Assembly: GCA_020445145.1 (NCBI GenBank)
Contig: JAGRHC010000038.1
Location: forward strand, 1-48,078
DNA from: Alphaproteobacteria bacterium
Lineage (GTDB): Bacteria > Pseudomonadota > Alphaproteobacteria > Micavibrionales > Micavibrionaceae
Reading direction: 5' to 3'
DNA length: 48,078 bases
The notes under the pieces were generated by a model. The model was not told where the DNA came from. It ran no database searches and saw nothing but the letters and a program-made list of their open reading frames with translations. The position numbers were made by a program, and so were the translations under genes. Positions 33,397 to 41,877 of the stretch are shown here, piece after piece (position 1 is the stretch's first letter; each line of letters begins with the position of its first letter).

Positions 33397-34133
33397 CAAA
33401 TCATGGCCATGCCGCCGTTGACATGGATCGTCTGGCCGGTGACGTAGTTTGCTTCGTTACTGGCGAGGTAAACGGCGGCAGCGGCAATGTCTTCGCTGGC
33501 CCCCATCTTACCGGCGGGGATTGTTGCATTGATGCGGGCCTTTTGCTCGTCATTCAGGGCATCGGTCATCGCGGTGGCAATAAAGCCGGGCGCGATGCAG
33601 TTTACGGTTATGCCGCGGCTTGCCACTTCGGCGGCCATGGATTTTGACCAGCCGATCATGCCTGCCTTGGAAGCGGCATAGTTGCACTGGCCGGGGTTTC
33701 CGGTTACCCCGACGATCGAAGTGATGTTGATGATACGGCCAAAGCGGCGCTTCATCATACCGCGCTGGATAGCCTGCGCGAGTTTGAACGGGGCCGTCAG
33801 ATTTACATCAAGGACATCTTGCCAGTCGGCGGCGCTCATGCGCATGGACAGGCCGTCACGGGTCAGGCCTGCGTTATTGACAAGAATATCGATTTTACCC
33901 ATCGCTTCTTCTGCGCGCTTCACGAGATCGCTGATCGCCGAGTCGTCCGATAAATCCGCAGACAAAACATGTACGCGATCGCCCAGTTCACCTGCCAGAG
34001 CATTCAGCTTTTCGGCGTTGCGTCCGGATAGACCGACGATTGCGCCTTGCGCATGCAAAGCCTTCGCGATTTCTCCACCAATTCCGCCGGTTGCGCCGGT
34101 GACGAGTGCGCATTTTTCTGTAAAATCGAACAT
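33396..34133 (-). CDS. fabG: 3-oxoacyl-ACP reductase
   Basis: NADPH-dependent ketoreductase of fatty acid elongation, SDR family. 245 residues. Cofactor motif TGATGGIGG (12-20), NNAG (86-89), catalytic Ser139, Tyr152 and Lys156 in YAASKAG, and the FabG-type NCIAPGFIATAMTDAL. The end GQTIHVNGGMAMI is typical of true FabG. The usual acpP and fabF neighbours are not present, and fabD lies 14 kb away on the opposite strand. A HAD phosphatase gene is coupled downstream. Confidence 0.94.
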   Translation of the reverse strand: MFDFTEKCALVTGATGGIGGEIAKALHAQGAIVGLSGRNAEKLNALAGELGDRVHVLSADLSDDSAISDLVKRAEEAMGKIDILVNNAGLTRDGLSMRMSAADWQDVLDVNLTAPFKLAQAIQRGMMKRRFGRIINITSIVGVTGNPGQCNYAASKAGMIGWSKSMAAEVASRGITVNCIAPGFIATAMTDALNDEQKARINATIPAGKMGASEDIAAAAVYLASNEANYVTGQTIHVNGGMAMI

Positions 34134-34542
34134 GTTTTCTTAACCTTTTTGGATTAGATTTTAATTGTGTTTAGCCCGTGAAACGGGGCTTGTAAAGGCC
34201 GGAAAAAAATGTATGATCCGGAAGTGCAATTGAGAATGATTCTTAATTAAAAAGGAGGATCGATATCAGTTGACAAATTACATGAGCAGGCATAAGTAAA
34301 GGTTTATTATAATTGCCTAATTCATGTCATTTATGTTATAAAATATTCATGTGCGCCATGGAGTCAACCGGTTTTCGGTTTAAATAAGAATAAAATGAGA
34401 CTATCAAAGCATTTTGCAGATCAGGTCACTCAAATAGGGCACTCCCCTGAATTCTCTCGACGTCCCGGGACTGTCGTTTCCCTTGATGTTCTTTCCGAAG
34501 TTTTTAGCTCGACTCCATACGGAGCAAAAGGATTAGAAATTC
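34134..34542. other. 409-base AT-rich region between fabG and a small unknown gene
   Basis: Holds a near-palindrome TTGAGAATGATTCTTAA at 34230-34246 and, just after it, a very strong ribosome-binding-like AAAGGAGGA (34251-34259) with no long frame behind it; the only reading is TTG at 34270 followed by 9 codons and a stop. A 54-codon frame from ATG 34395 ends inside the next gene. Nothing else recognised. Confidence 0.5.
34230..34246. promoter_or_regulatory. Near-palindrome resembling an iron-regulator (Fur/Irr-type) site
   Basis: TTGAGAAT-G-ATTCTTAA has one mismatch between the arms and is built of AT-rich GAGAAT/ATTCTT halves, as in Fur- or Irr-type boxes. It lies in the fabG upstream gap, 97 bases from the fabG start. 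The assignment to a regulator is inference. Confidence 0.3.
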
Positions 34543-34559
34543 ATGTTGAACCAAACTGA
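34395..34559 (+). CDS. Possible small protein, 54 residues
   Basis: ATG at 34395 to TGA at 34557-34559, reading MRLSKHFADQVTQIGHSPE. It overlaps the start of the next gene by 17 bases, which could allow translational coupling. No clear ribosome-binding site precedes it and no family is recognised. Could equally be non-coding leader of the next gene. Confidence 0.25.
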   Translation: MRLSKHFADQVTQIGHSPEFSRRPGTVVSLDVLSEVFSSTPYGAKGLEIHVEPN

Positions 34560-34896
34560 TACTTTTAATCAGCTTTACGAAGTGAGATGCGCCATTCAGG
34601 AAGCCTTTTCAAAGGAAAATATTTATATTCCCGAGCGCAGCGAGATGCTGAATGCGTTGCAAGGCATTTTAGAGCGTTGTGAAAACGAGTCCTCCGGGTA
34701 TGTTGAAATTGATTATGAAGATCTCTTCATTGTTTATAAAAATCGTGACGTTCTCAATGACGCCGCGCATATTCATGAGGCGTTTATGGGCAATTATGGT
34801 CTCGCTCAAACCTTGCGCCAAATTGCTCAAAACATTGAGGTGGCACAGGCTAATTGCTGGATGCCTTCTTCTTCAGCATCTCGTGCACGGGCATAA
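34543..34896 (+). CDS. Small unknown protein, 117 residues
   Basis: Unrecognised cytoplasmic protein, acidic, helical, beginning MLNQTDTFNQLYEVRCAIQEAF. AAAGGA about 9 bases upstream supports the ATG. It has no signal peptide or membrane segment. It converges with the porin-like gene, and a terminator lies just after the stop. No functional clue from neighbours. Confidence 0.55.
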   Translation: MLNQTDTFNQLYEVRCAIQEAFSKENIYIPERSEMLNALQGILERCENESSGYVEIDYEDLFIVYKNRDVLNDAAHIHEAFMGNYGLAQTLRQIAQNIEVAQANCWMPSSSASRARA

Positions 34897-34900
34897 AAAA

Positions 34901-34927
34901 CGAGGCAACCCACTTTGGATTGCCTCG
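34901..34927 (-). terminator. Terminator of the porin-like gene
   Basis: CGAGGCAA (34901-34908) pairs with TTGCCTCG (34920-34927). On the minus strand a run of six T follows, so it ends transcription of the TorF-like gene 20 bases after its stop. Confidence 0.75.
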
Positions 34928-34947
34928 CCTTATGATTTTTCTTCGAT

Positions 34948-35670
34948 CTAGAAACTGTGGGAAATGCCAAAGATGACTTTGGCATCGCAGCCATCTGCGC
35001 ATTCTGATGGCTCTTTCAGGTCCGTATCGATGTAGGAGAGGTTCATATCGATCCCTTTCCATGTGTAGGCCACACCGAGGCCCCAGTCTGTGTAGTCCGG
35101 TGTCCCGAAGGCAGCATTCTGCTCAATGATCTGGCGACCAACATGCCCGTTCAGGCTGAAGTCATATGGAAGAGGAACGTTACCAGCCAAATTCATGTAT
35201 ACAGCATCACCGCTGCCGGCAAGGAAGTCCGGTGAATAGTTAACAGAAGCTGATATCGATGCGACATCGAAATCGTAACCTGCTGCGGCTGCAATCTCGT
35301 AGAAATTCAGGTCCTGACTTCTGTCTGTTTCAGGGTACAGGTAATAGATTGCGCCGATATCGTAGCTGAAATTACCGATAGAGTGGCTGTAACCGGCGTA
35401 TAGGTCTGTTTCGAGAGATGCATCGTTGAACTCAACGCTGGAGCCCCAGATCCCGGCATAAAGGCCTGAGTCATGGCTCAGATCGAAACCGCCTTGAACG
35501 GCTGGACCTTCGTTGGACTGCGCAATACCGCGGAAGGAATATTCTGTTACGAAACCGACATTTGCCGAAACATCGACACTGCCGATTTTGGTTTCTGCGT
35601 GCGCTGCGAGTGGCATTGCAAGCATTGCGGCAGATACGGCTACCGCGCCGGTGAATACGTATTTTTTCAT
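34948..35670 (-). CDS. TorF-type putative porin, outer membrane beta-barrel
   Basis: 240 residues with a Sec signal peptide (KKYVFTGAVAVSAAMLAMPLAAHA). The mature protein opens with VSANVGFVTEYSFRGIAQSN, the mark of the Gcw_chp/TorF family, followed by alternating aromatic and polar residues that fit a beta-barrel and a C-terminal Phe (FGISHSF). AGAGG 6 bases before the ATG. It probably forms an outer-membrane channel; the solute is unknown. A CADGC pair near the C-terminus may form a loop disulfide. Confidence 0.85.
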   Translation of the reverse strand: MKKYVFTGAVAVSAAMLAMPLAAHAETKIGSVDVSANVGFVTEYSFRGIAQSNEGPAVQGGFDLSHDSGLYAGIWGSSVEFNDASLETDLYAGYSHSIGNFSYDIGAIYYLYPETDRSQDLNFYEIAAAAGYDFDVASISASVNYSPDFLAGSGDAVYMNLAGNVPLPYDFSLNGHVGRQIIEQNAAFGTPDYTDWGLGVAYTWKGIDMNLSYIDTDLKEPSECADGCDAKVIFGISHSF

Positions 35671-35851
35671 GAATTACCTCTGCTTTGTTTATTGCTTTTT
35701 GAGCCGGACCAAGGTCAGGCGTGATCAAAAGTTGGTTTTTTGTGGTGACTTGCACTTGCTCGTGCAGGAAGAAATTAAGGCATCCTAGCACACGCGCGCG
35801 CGTTTGTCATAGTCAAAACAATTTTGGATTTACGCAGAATACCAACGAAGA

Positions 35852-35927
35852 TGGTGGACCCGAGCGGGATCGAACCGCCGACCTTTGCAATGCCATTGCA
35901 ACGCTCTCCCAGCTGAGCTACGGGCCC
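35852..35927 (-). tRNA. tRNA-Ala (anticodon GGC)
   Basis: Read on the minus strand: acceptor GGGCCCG pairs with CGGGTCC including the G3:U70 pair that identifies alanine tRNA; D-arm GCTCAGCTGGGAGAGC; anticodon stem TTGCA/TGCAA with loop ATGGCAT, anticodon GGC (plus-strand 35892-35894); T-arm GGTTCGATCC. The CCA end is encoded (35852-35854). 76 bases. Confidence 0.97.
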
Positions 35928-35984
35928 TTGTGTTTAATGTCGAGTATCAGTAATGGGTCTGCCCTGCTTTTTCAAGACAAAAAA

Positions 35985-36005
35985 CAACCCCGCCATGCGG
36001 GGTTG
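35985..36005 (-). terminator. Terminator of mscL
   Basis: CAACCCCG (35985-35992) and CGGGGTTG (35998-36005) around a 5-base loop. On the minus strand a T run follows, about 28 bases after the mscL stop. Confidence 0.85.
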
Positions 36006-36032
36006 CCTGTGTTTGTGTTCAATTTGCAACAG

Positions 36033-36458
36033 TTACTTTTTAAGCAAATCGCGAATTTCCGTTAAGAGCTGGACGTCTGCGGGAGGCGCGGCCGGCGCGG
36101 CAGCTTCCGCAGCTTTTTCTTTTTCAGCCGCTTCTTTGAGTTTGTTTACGCCCTTGACCAGCATAAAAACAACAAAAGATATAATCAGGAAGTTGATGAC
36201 CGCGTTGATGAAAACACCATAGGTCAATATAGGAGCGCCGGCGTCTTTTGCCGCCTTGAGTGTGTCGTAAGCCTGACCGTCCAACGCGACAAACTTGTCA
36301 GCAAAATCAACGCCGCTGGTTAGAACGCCAATCACTGGCATAATCAGGTCGCCTACCATCGAATTGACGATCGCCGTGAATGCTGCACCCATAATAATCC
36401 CGACGGCCATATCCATTACATTGCCGCGTGCAATAAAGTCCTTAAACTCCTTGAGCAT
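36033..36458 (-). CDS. mscL: Large-conductance mechanosensitive channel
   Basis: Stretch-activated inner-membrane channel that releases solutes on osmotic downshock. 141 residues from [18 protein letters not shown] lies 7 bases before this ATG but directly against one 6 bases upstream, so the inner one is preferred. The MscL signature [20 protein letters not shown] is followed by the first transmembrane helix, a periplasmic loop, the second helix ([18 protein letters not shown]) and an Ala/Pro-rich cytoplasmic end before a short helix. Confidence 0.97.
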   Translation of the reverse strand: MLKEFKDFIARGNVMDMAVGIIMGAAFTAIVNSMVGDLIMPVIGVLTSGVDFADKFVALDGQAYDTLKAAKDAGAPILTYGVFINAVINFLIISFVVFMLVKGVNKLKEAAEKEKAAEAAAPAAPPADVQLLTEIRDLLKK

Positions 36459-36550
36459 CTGCATGCCTCCTTCTTCACTGTTTTGTGTGAGCGGACGGTA
36501 TCAGGATTGGGAATATTGTCAAGGTTTGAAGGCGTTAGTGAGGATCATTG

Positions 36551-36582
36551 AAAAAGCCCCGCTTTTGAGGGCGGGGCTTTTT
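36551..36582. terminator. Terminator between the Bax-inhibitor gene and mscL
   Basis: AAAAAGCCCCGC (36551-36562), loop, GCGGGGCTTTTT (36571-36582), with T tracts on both strands. It lies 21 bases after the stop of the Bax-inhibitor-1 gene and upstream of mscL. Confidence 0.85.
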
Positions 36583-36603
36583 TATTTGGTGACTTGCTAT
36601 ATC

Positions 36604-37317
36604 CTAGCGCTGATTCATGAAATGAAGAATATACTGGAACAGAGCGATGAAGCTTATATAGAGGTTCAGCGCTGCGGCCCACGCCATGCGGTCATTCATT
36701 TCTTTACCCAGAGACGGGCTGTACATCTGCTTCATGGCTTGCGTTTGCCATGCCGTAATTCCTGAGAAAAGGACAATCCCCACCCCAGAAATTACATTTG
36801 CCATCAAGGCGCTGCCGAAGAAAATGTTCACGACGCTGGCTGCGATAAGCCCCCAAATACCCATTACTGCGAAGGTGCGCACGGGAGAAAGGTCTTTTTT
36901 CGTGGTATAGCCGAAGATACTCAGACCCGCGAACATTGCGGTTGCAACAAAGAATGCCTTGGCAACTGCCGTTCCGAATGTCAGGTCTGCTGATGCCAAT
37001 ACAGCGATTGCTGAGAAGCTGATGCCGTAAACAGTTGCAAGTGCAAAGAATGCAATCATTAACTGTGAAGCTTTCATGCGGCTTGGGTTAAAGCCGAACC
37101 AAACAATTGCCAATGGCGCTAAAATCACCAGATAGCGCTGCGGCCCGCCAAGGAATAGCTCCAGCAATGCCGGAGAACTTCCTACGACTAGCGCCACAAG
37201 CGCTGTTACCAAAACACCTGCTGACATTTTGGCATATACACTGTTCAAGTACGCGCGTAGGCCCGCATCAACTTCGCGACCTTTTGCCTGAACTTTTGTA
37301 AAATGATCGGTTTGCAT
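36604..37317 (-). CDS. Bax inhibitor-1/YccA family membrane protein
   Basis: 237 residues from MQTDHFTK, with GGAG 10 bases upstream; a GTG 9 bases earlier is too close to that site. Seven hydrophobic segments follow a short soluble N-terminus (EVDAGLRAYLNSVYAKMSAGVLVTALVA). Family features include NPSRMKASQLMIAFFALATVYG and FGYTTKKDLSPVRTFAVMGIWGL. Bacterial members are thought to be calcium- or pH-sensing leak channels or modulators of membrane proteases. The gene stands alone between terminator and a 130-base gap. Confidence 0.92.
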   Translation of the reverse strand: MQTDHFTKVQAKGREVDAGLRAYLNSVYAKMSAGVLVTALVALVVGSSPALLELFLGGPQRYLVILAPLAIVWFGFNPSRMKASQLMIAFFALATVYGISFSAIAVLASADLTFGTAVAKAFFVATAMFAGLSIFGYTTKKDLSPVRTFAVMGIWGLIAASVVNIFFGSALMANVISGVGIVLFSGITAWQTQAMKQMYSPSLGKEMNDRMAWAAALNLYISFIALFQYILHFMNQR

Positions 37318-37455
37318 TTCTTTCACGCTCCGTTCTAATTGATAATGTGAATTACTCTTATCTGTATATACATCATTTTAACAGATTACAAAGGTTCTTA
37401 CGAAATCCTTTCGACTTTTCATTCGTTATAATCGATTAAAAAGTTTCATCACTCT

Positions 37456-38601
37456 TTAGTGACGACGCTCACGCACGAGCCATGGGTTTCGACGTTCGTG
37501 GTTTTGCGGTCTTGCGAATTGAGCGTCCGGCGAAGCCGGCCCGGTATGCGGAAGCTCTGGCACAGGCGTTCCCGTTACTTCCGAAATTGCCTTGATCCGC
37601 GCTTCGATAGGCGGGTGCGTTGCAAAAATGCCCAAGAACGGCACATGATTTTCGATGCACATCATGGCAACATCGTTTGTCGTTCCGGGTATATGATCAC
37701 GGCCCGCGATCCGCATCAGGGCGCGCATCATTGCGTCAGGGTTTTTGGTGAGCTCCACCGCTCCGGCATCTGCCATATATTCGCGGTGGCGCGACAACGC
37801 AAAGCGCATAATCAGGGTTGCCATATATCCTAACCATAGAATAGCGGCAATGATAAAGACAGCGATCACCGCGCCGCCATTGTTGTCCCGGCGACCACGA
37901 GTGTAGAACAGGCTGTAGCGGATATTACTCCAGGCAAGCTGGGCCAGAAACCCGAATAGACCTGTGAATATGACTGTGATGATTAAAAGGCGGACATCCC
38001 GGTTCATAATATGTGTCAGTTCATGCGCGAGCACGCCCTCAAGCTCGTCTTTTTGCAAGGCGTTCATCAGGCCGCGCGTGATTGTGATTGAATAGCTTTT
38101 GGTATCAATGCCTGAGGCGAACGCATTTCGCGCGTGCGTTTCGATGATCTCAAGGCTCGGCATCGGGATACCACGCGAAATACAGAGATTTTCTAGCAGA
38201 TTATATAGCTCCGGCTCTTCTTCTCGGGAAACCGGATGGGAGTGGGCGAGTTTACGGATCATGCTGGTATGGAAAAACCAGGCAATCACAAACCATATTG
38301 TGACTCCGGTCAGGATTAGCGGCCAATACTGACCGAGAAGGATATTTGCGAAGCCGACCGAGTCCCCCGCATGTAGCGGAGGCATGGCCGTTTTAATCGA
38401 ATAAGAATCCGGATTTGCGTAATCCATGGAATAAACGCTTGCTACATTTGTCATGCTGTAGCGCGTGACAGACATTCCCATTGCCCAGCATATCGTCCAA
38501 AATATTCCTGCGATCAGGACAGGGTACAGGACCAGCAAAATGATACAACGGAGATTGTTGTTCCAGATATGGGTGCTAAGGCCGACTGTCTTTACGCTCA
38601 T
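37456..38601 (-). CDS. M48 family membrane metalloprotease (HtpX-like)
   Basis: 381 residues. Two N-terminal hydrophobic segments (about 15-45 and 92-112), then the zinc motif HELTH (His193, Glu194, His197) in LAHELTHIMNRD, followed by further membrane segments and the third ligand region (SRHREYMADAGA). The topology and motif match HtpX/M48B. It sits 28 bases downstream of lemA, a pairing seen in many bacteria. It likely degrades damaged membrane proteins. Confidence 0.93.
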   Translation of the reverse strand: MSVKTVGLSTHIWNNNLRCIILLVLYPVLIAGIFWTICWAMGMSVTRYSMTNVASVYSMDYANPDSYSIKTAMPPLHAGDSVGFANILLGQYWPLILTGVTIWFVIAWFFHTSMIRKLAHSHPVSREEEPELYNLLENLCISRGIPMPSLEIIETHARNAFASGIDTKSYSITITRGLMNALQKDELEGVLAHELTHIMNRDVRLLIITVIFTGLFGFLAQLAWSNIRYSLFYTRGRRDNNGGAVIAVFIIAAILWLGYMATLIMRFALSRHREYMADAGAVELTKNPDAMMRALMRIAGRDHIPGTTNDVAMMCIENHVPFLGIFATHPPIEARIKAISEVTGTPVPELPHTGPASPDAQFARPQNHERRNPWLVRERRH

Positions 38602-38629
38602 GGCAACACCATGTTTTTCTTTTCAGCCC

Positions 38630-39193
38630 TTAAAACTTGACCTCAGGTGCCTTGTGGACAGCGGCGGCTTCAGCTTCGTCGAGTTCGAAGAAGGTTTCTT
38701 TTTTGAACCCGAACATATTCGCAATCAGAACCGCCGGGAATTGTTCGGTGGCCGTGTTGTATTCGGCTGTCGCGTTGTTGAAGAAGCGGCGGGCTGCGGC
38801 AATTTTGTTTTCAATGTCCGAAAGCTCGTTCATCAGCTTCTGGAAGTTCTGGTCCGCTTTTAACTGCGGATAGTTTTCGGCGACAGCCAAAAGACCCATC
38901 AGGGCTCCACCAAGTACATTTTCTGCGGCGACGCGCTCGCCCGTTGCTCCTTTTGCGGCGCCCACCTGCGCACGCGCATTGGTGACATTTTCAAAAACCT
39001 GTTTTTCGTGAGAGGCATAGCCTTTTACAGTCTCAACGAGCTGAGGAACCAAGTTGTAGCGCTGTTTCAGCTGGACATCTATATCGGAGAAAGCATTGTT
39101 ACGCGTTTGACGCAATGCGACCAGTCGGTTGTAAAAGAGCACCAGCAAACCTATGACGCCTGCCAGAACTGCGAGAACAATCCATGAATCCAT
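38630..39193 (-). CDS. LemA family protein
   Basis: 187 residues: an N-terminal membrane anchor (WIVLAVLAGVIGLLVLFYNRLVAL), then a helical LemA domain with QLKQRYNLVPQLVETVKGYASHEK, VTNARAQVG, LLAVAENYPQLKADQNFQKLM and IAAARRFFNNATAEYNT. AAGGG 7 bases before the ATG. LemA proteins expose a helical domain and are often co-transcribed with M48 proteases, as here. Their exact role is unsettled. Confidence 0.95.
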   Translation of the reverse strand: MDSWIVLAVLAGVIGLLVLFYNRLVALRQTRNNAFSDIDVQLKQRYNLVPQLVETVKGYASHEKQVFENVTNARAQVGAAKGATGERVAAENVLGGALMGLLAVAENYPQLKADQNFQKLMNELSDIENKIAAARRFFNNATAEYNTATEQFPAVLIANMFGFKKETFFELDEAEAAAVHKAPEVKF

Positions 39194-39304
39194 AACTTAT
39201 CCCTTTCACTGTCAAATTCACTGCGTTATCTTTAAAAGATAACATTATTTTTTAAGCGATGTTTTATTTTTTTTCTCTTTTTGAATGTTCTTTCAGGTTT
39301 TGAT

Positions 39305-40570
39305 ATGTCCCTTTTTACCTCGACACAATTTGCATCAGCGGCTGCCTGCGGGACGGACTGGCGAGATACATCCAAAAACATTCTTGAGAAGCTAGAAGCT
39401 GTTCGCACGGAGAACGATAAATTTAATTTTGGGTTTCTTTATATTTCCGATCATCTCGCCGATGATGCAGGCAGTATTCTTAATCTGTTTCGCAGTGTCA
39501 TGCATATTGATAACTGGATCGGGTCTGTGGGCATGGGGATTGTCGGCTGCGGGGAAGCGTATATTGATCAGCCTGCCGTATCGGCTTTGATCGGACGCTT
39601 TCCGGAAGAAGATTTTTGTATTTTTCCCAAAGTTCATGTTGATGGCGCCTTTGGTCGTGGGGACCAGGATGGCAAGGAAAATACCCAGCAAGCCATTAAG
39701 GACTGGCTTGGCGCAAACGACCCCATGCTGACGTTTGTGCATTGTGATCCGATGGCTGAAGATGACCCTATCCCAACATTACAAGAACTGGAGAGGGTGA
39801 CAGGTGGTTTTATTGTCGGCGGCCTGACGTCTTCTCGCGGGGCTCATATTCAGATCGCCAATGCAGCCTGTGAAAACTCTGTCAGCGGATGCTTTTTTTC
39901 TCAGGGCGTCAATGTGGCAACGATGCTGTCTCAGGGATGTGAACCGATCAGCGATATGCATACCATTACCAAAGCTGACTACAATGTCATTGAGGAGCTT
40001 GATGGGCATAATGCCCTGGAGGTTTTTCAGCAGGACCTGAAAAAGATCGCTGCGGAGCGAACAGGCCATACAGAGAAGGTTTTTGAAGAAAAATTAAAAA
40101 CCATCGATTATCCGGAACAAGCGCCGGATGAGTACAAGACTTTGTTTAAAGGGCAAATACATGCCGCCATCCCTGTTTCCCTCTCTGATCAGAAAGATTA
40201 TATGGTTCGTAATTTGACCGGGATCGAGCCAGCGGAAGGGTCCATTGCTATATCTCAGCCGATTTATGCCGGCGACCGCGTCCTATTTGTCGAGCGCGGC
40301 GAGCACAGCGTTACGAGCGATCTTTCCCGTTCACTTCTGGCACTGCGCGAACGGGTGCAGAATACATACGGGACGTTTGAACCCAAAGGTGCTATTTATG
40401 TCTCTTGCATTGCACGCGGCTTTAGCGAATTTCAGCACCCCAAGAATTATGAGATGGATCTTATTCGCGAGATCATCGGCAGTGTTCCTTTGGCGGGCTT
40501 TTATGCGGGAGGCGAAATTAACAACTCCCGCCTTTATAGCTACACGGGCATTTTGACTCTTTTTTTGTAG
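39305..40570 (+). CDS. FIST domain-containing sensory protein
   Basis: 421 residues from the ATG at 39305 (a TTG 24 bases earlier is less likely). It has the FIST N domain (about 15-220, with VGMGIVGCGEAYIDQPAVSAL and GGLTSSRGAHIQIANAA) and the FIST C domain (about 240-400, with DRVLFVERGEHSVTSDLSRSLLAL and CIARGFSEFQHPKNYEMDLIREIIGSVPLAGFYAGGEI). FIST domains are thought to sense small ligands, perhaps amino acids, and are usually fused or linked to signalling proteins; here it stands alone. Confidence 0.9.
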   Translation: MSLFTSTQFASAAACGTDWRDTSKNILEKLEAVRTENDKFNFGFLYISDHLADDAGSILNLFRSVMHIDNWIGSVGMGIVGCGEAYIDQPAVSALIGRFPEEDFCIFPKVHVDGAFGRGDQDGKENTQQAIKDWLGANDPMLTFVHCDPMAEDDPIPTLQELERVTGGFIVGGLTSSRGAHIQIANAACENSVSGCFFSQGVNVATMLSQGCEPISDMHTITKADYNVIEELDGHNALEVFQQDLKKIAAERTGHTEKVFEEKLKTIDYPEQAPDEYKTLFKGQIHAAIPVSLSDQKDYMVRNLTGIEPAEGSIAISQPIYAGDRVLFVERGEHSVTSDLSRSLLALRERVQNTYGTFEPKGAIYVSCIARGFSEFQHPKNYEMDLIREIIGSVPLAGFYAGGEINNSRLYSYTGILTLFL

Positions 40571-40649
40571 AAGCTTATAAAAAATTCGGGCTATCTTCCT
40601 ATGAAAAGCCTATGCCCTTTCAAAATTTTTTGTTATAAGCCCATCCTAT

Positions 40650-41828
40650 ATGATCAATGCTCTTTATAAGTTTTTTTCGCTTAAATCAGCTCCCGGCATT
40701 TTACTATGCATTGCGGCTTTTCTTGCTATGGGCATTGAGAATTCTCCCTTATCGTGGCTGTATGATACGATCAAGGATCTGCCCGTTGCGGTAAAATTCG
40801 GCAGTTTTTCAATTGATAAACCTCTTTTGCTCTGGATCAATGATGGCCTTATGGCGATCTTCTTCCTTCTTGTGGGACTTGAAATCAAAAGAGAGGCAAT
40901 TGAAGGTCACTTATCCAGACTCGACCAGATTTCATTACCTGCTGTGGCCGCTTTAGGCGGCGTTATATTTCCTTCCATTTTGTATGCATATATAAACTGG
41001 AGTTATCCTGAGACCCGTCAGGGCTGGGCTATTCCGGCGGCTACGGATATTGCTTTTGCGCTTGGCATCCTTATTTTGCTTGGCGACAGAATTCCGGCAT
41101 CACTCAAAATATGTCTTGTGGCCATCGCGATTATTGATGATCTGGCAGCCATTATCATTATCGCCCTGTTCTATACGGCGAAAACATCGCTTATCTCTTT
41201 GTCTATGGCTGGTGCCGGATTGCTCCTTGCATTCATTCTTAATAAACGAGGCGTTACGCATTTGGGGATTTATTCTGTCCTTGGCGTTTTTGTATGGGCT
41301 TGCGTCTTGAAATCAGGTGTTCATGCTACGCTGGCGGGCGTTGCCTTAGGGCTCATCATTCCGCTACGTATTGAAAATAAAGACGGAAAATCTCCCCTCA
41401 AGGTTATGGAGCATATTTTACATCCCTGGGTCAGCTTCGTTGTTATCCCAATTTTTGCATTTGTGAATGCCGGGGTTTCCTTGTCTGGACTTAGCCTTGA
41501 TACGCTTCTTCAGCCGATTACGCTTGGTATTATGATCGGGCTGTTTTTGGGTAAGCAGCTTGGTGTTATGTGTTTTACAGCGATCAGTGTTTCTACCAAA
41601 CTCTGCCGCCTGCCAGAAGGTGTCAGTTGGGCACAATATTACGGAATGGCCTTGCTTACTGGCATTGGCTTTACGATGAGCCTGTTTATCGGGACGCTTG
41701 CCTTCGACAATATTGAGAATGCGACAGCTGTTAGATTGGGCGTACTGGGTGGTTCTATTTTATCGGCCATTGCAGGGGTTGCTGTTTTGCTTTTCACGAC
41801 AAAAAAAAATTGTGCTCCGGCGCCATAG
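40650..41828 (+). CDS. nhaA: Na+/H+ antiporter NhaA
   Basis: 392 residues with about 12 hydrophobic segments. The antiporter core is clear: ATDIAFALGILILLGDR and ICLVAIAIIDDLAAIIIIALFYT, whose paired Asp residues bind Na+ and H+. FGLFLGKQLGV-type (IGLFLGKQLGVM) and the end GIGFTMSLFIGTLAF are NhaA landmarks. It exports sodium in exchange for protons to control pH and salt. The DsbG-like gene follows 49 bases later on the same strand. Confidence 0.96.
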   Translation: MINALYKFFSLKSAPGILLCIAAFLAMGIENSPLSWLYDTIKDLPVAVKFGSFSIDKPLLLWINDGLMAIFFLLVGLEIKREAIEGHLSRLDQISLPAVAALGGVIFPSILYAYINWSYPETRQGWAIPAATDIAFALGILILLGDRIPASLKICLVAIAIIDDLAAIIIIALFYTAKTSLISLSMAGAGLLLAFILNKRGVTHLGIYSVLGVFVWACVLKSGVHATLAGVALGLIIPLRIENKDGKSPLKVMEHILHPWVSFVVIPIFAFVNAGVSLSGLSLDTLLQPITLGIMIGLFLGKQLGVMCFTAISVSTKLCRLPEGVSWAQYYGMALLTGIGFTMSLFIGTLAFDNIENATAVRLGVLGGSILSAIAGVAVLLFTTKKNCAPAP

Positions 41829-41877
41829 GTTATATCGTCTGACTCTGCTTGGCCTACTGAAGAGAACTGGAGACGAC

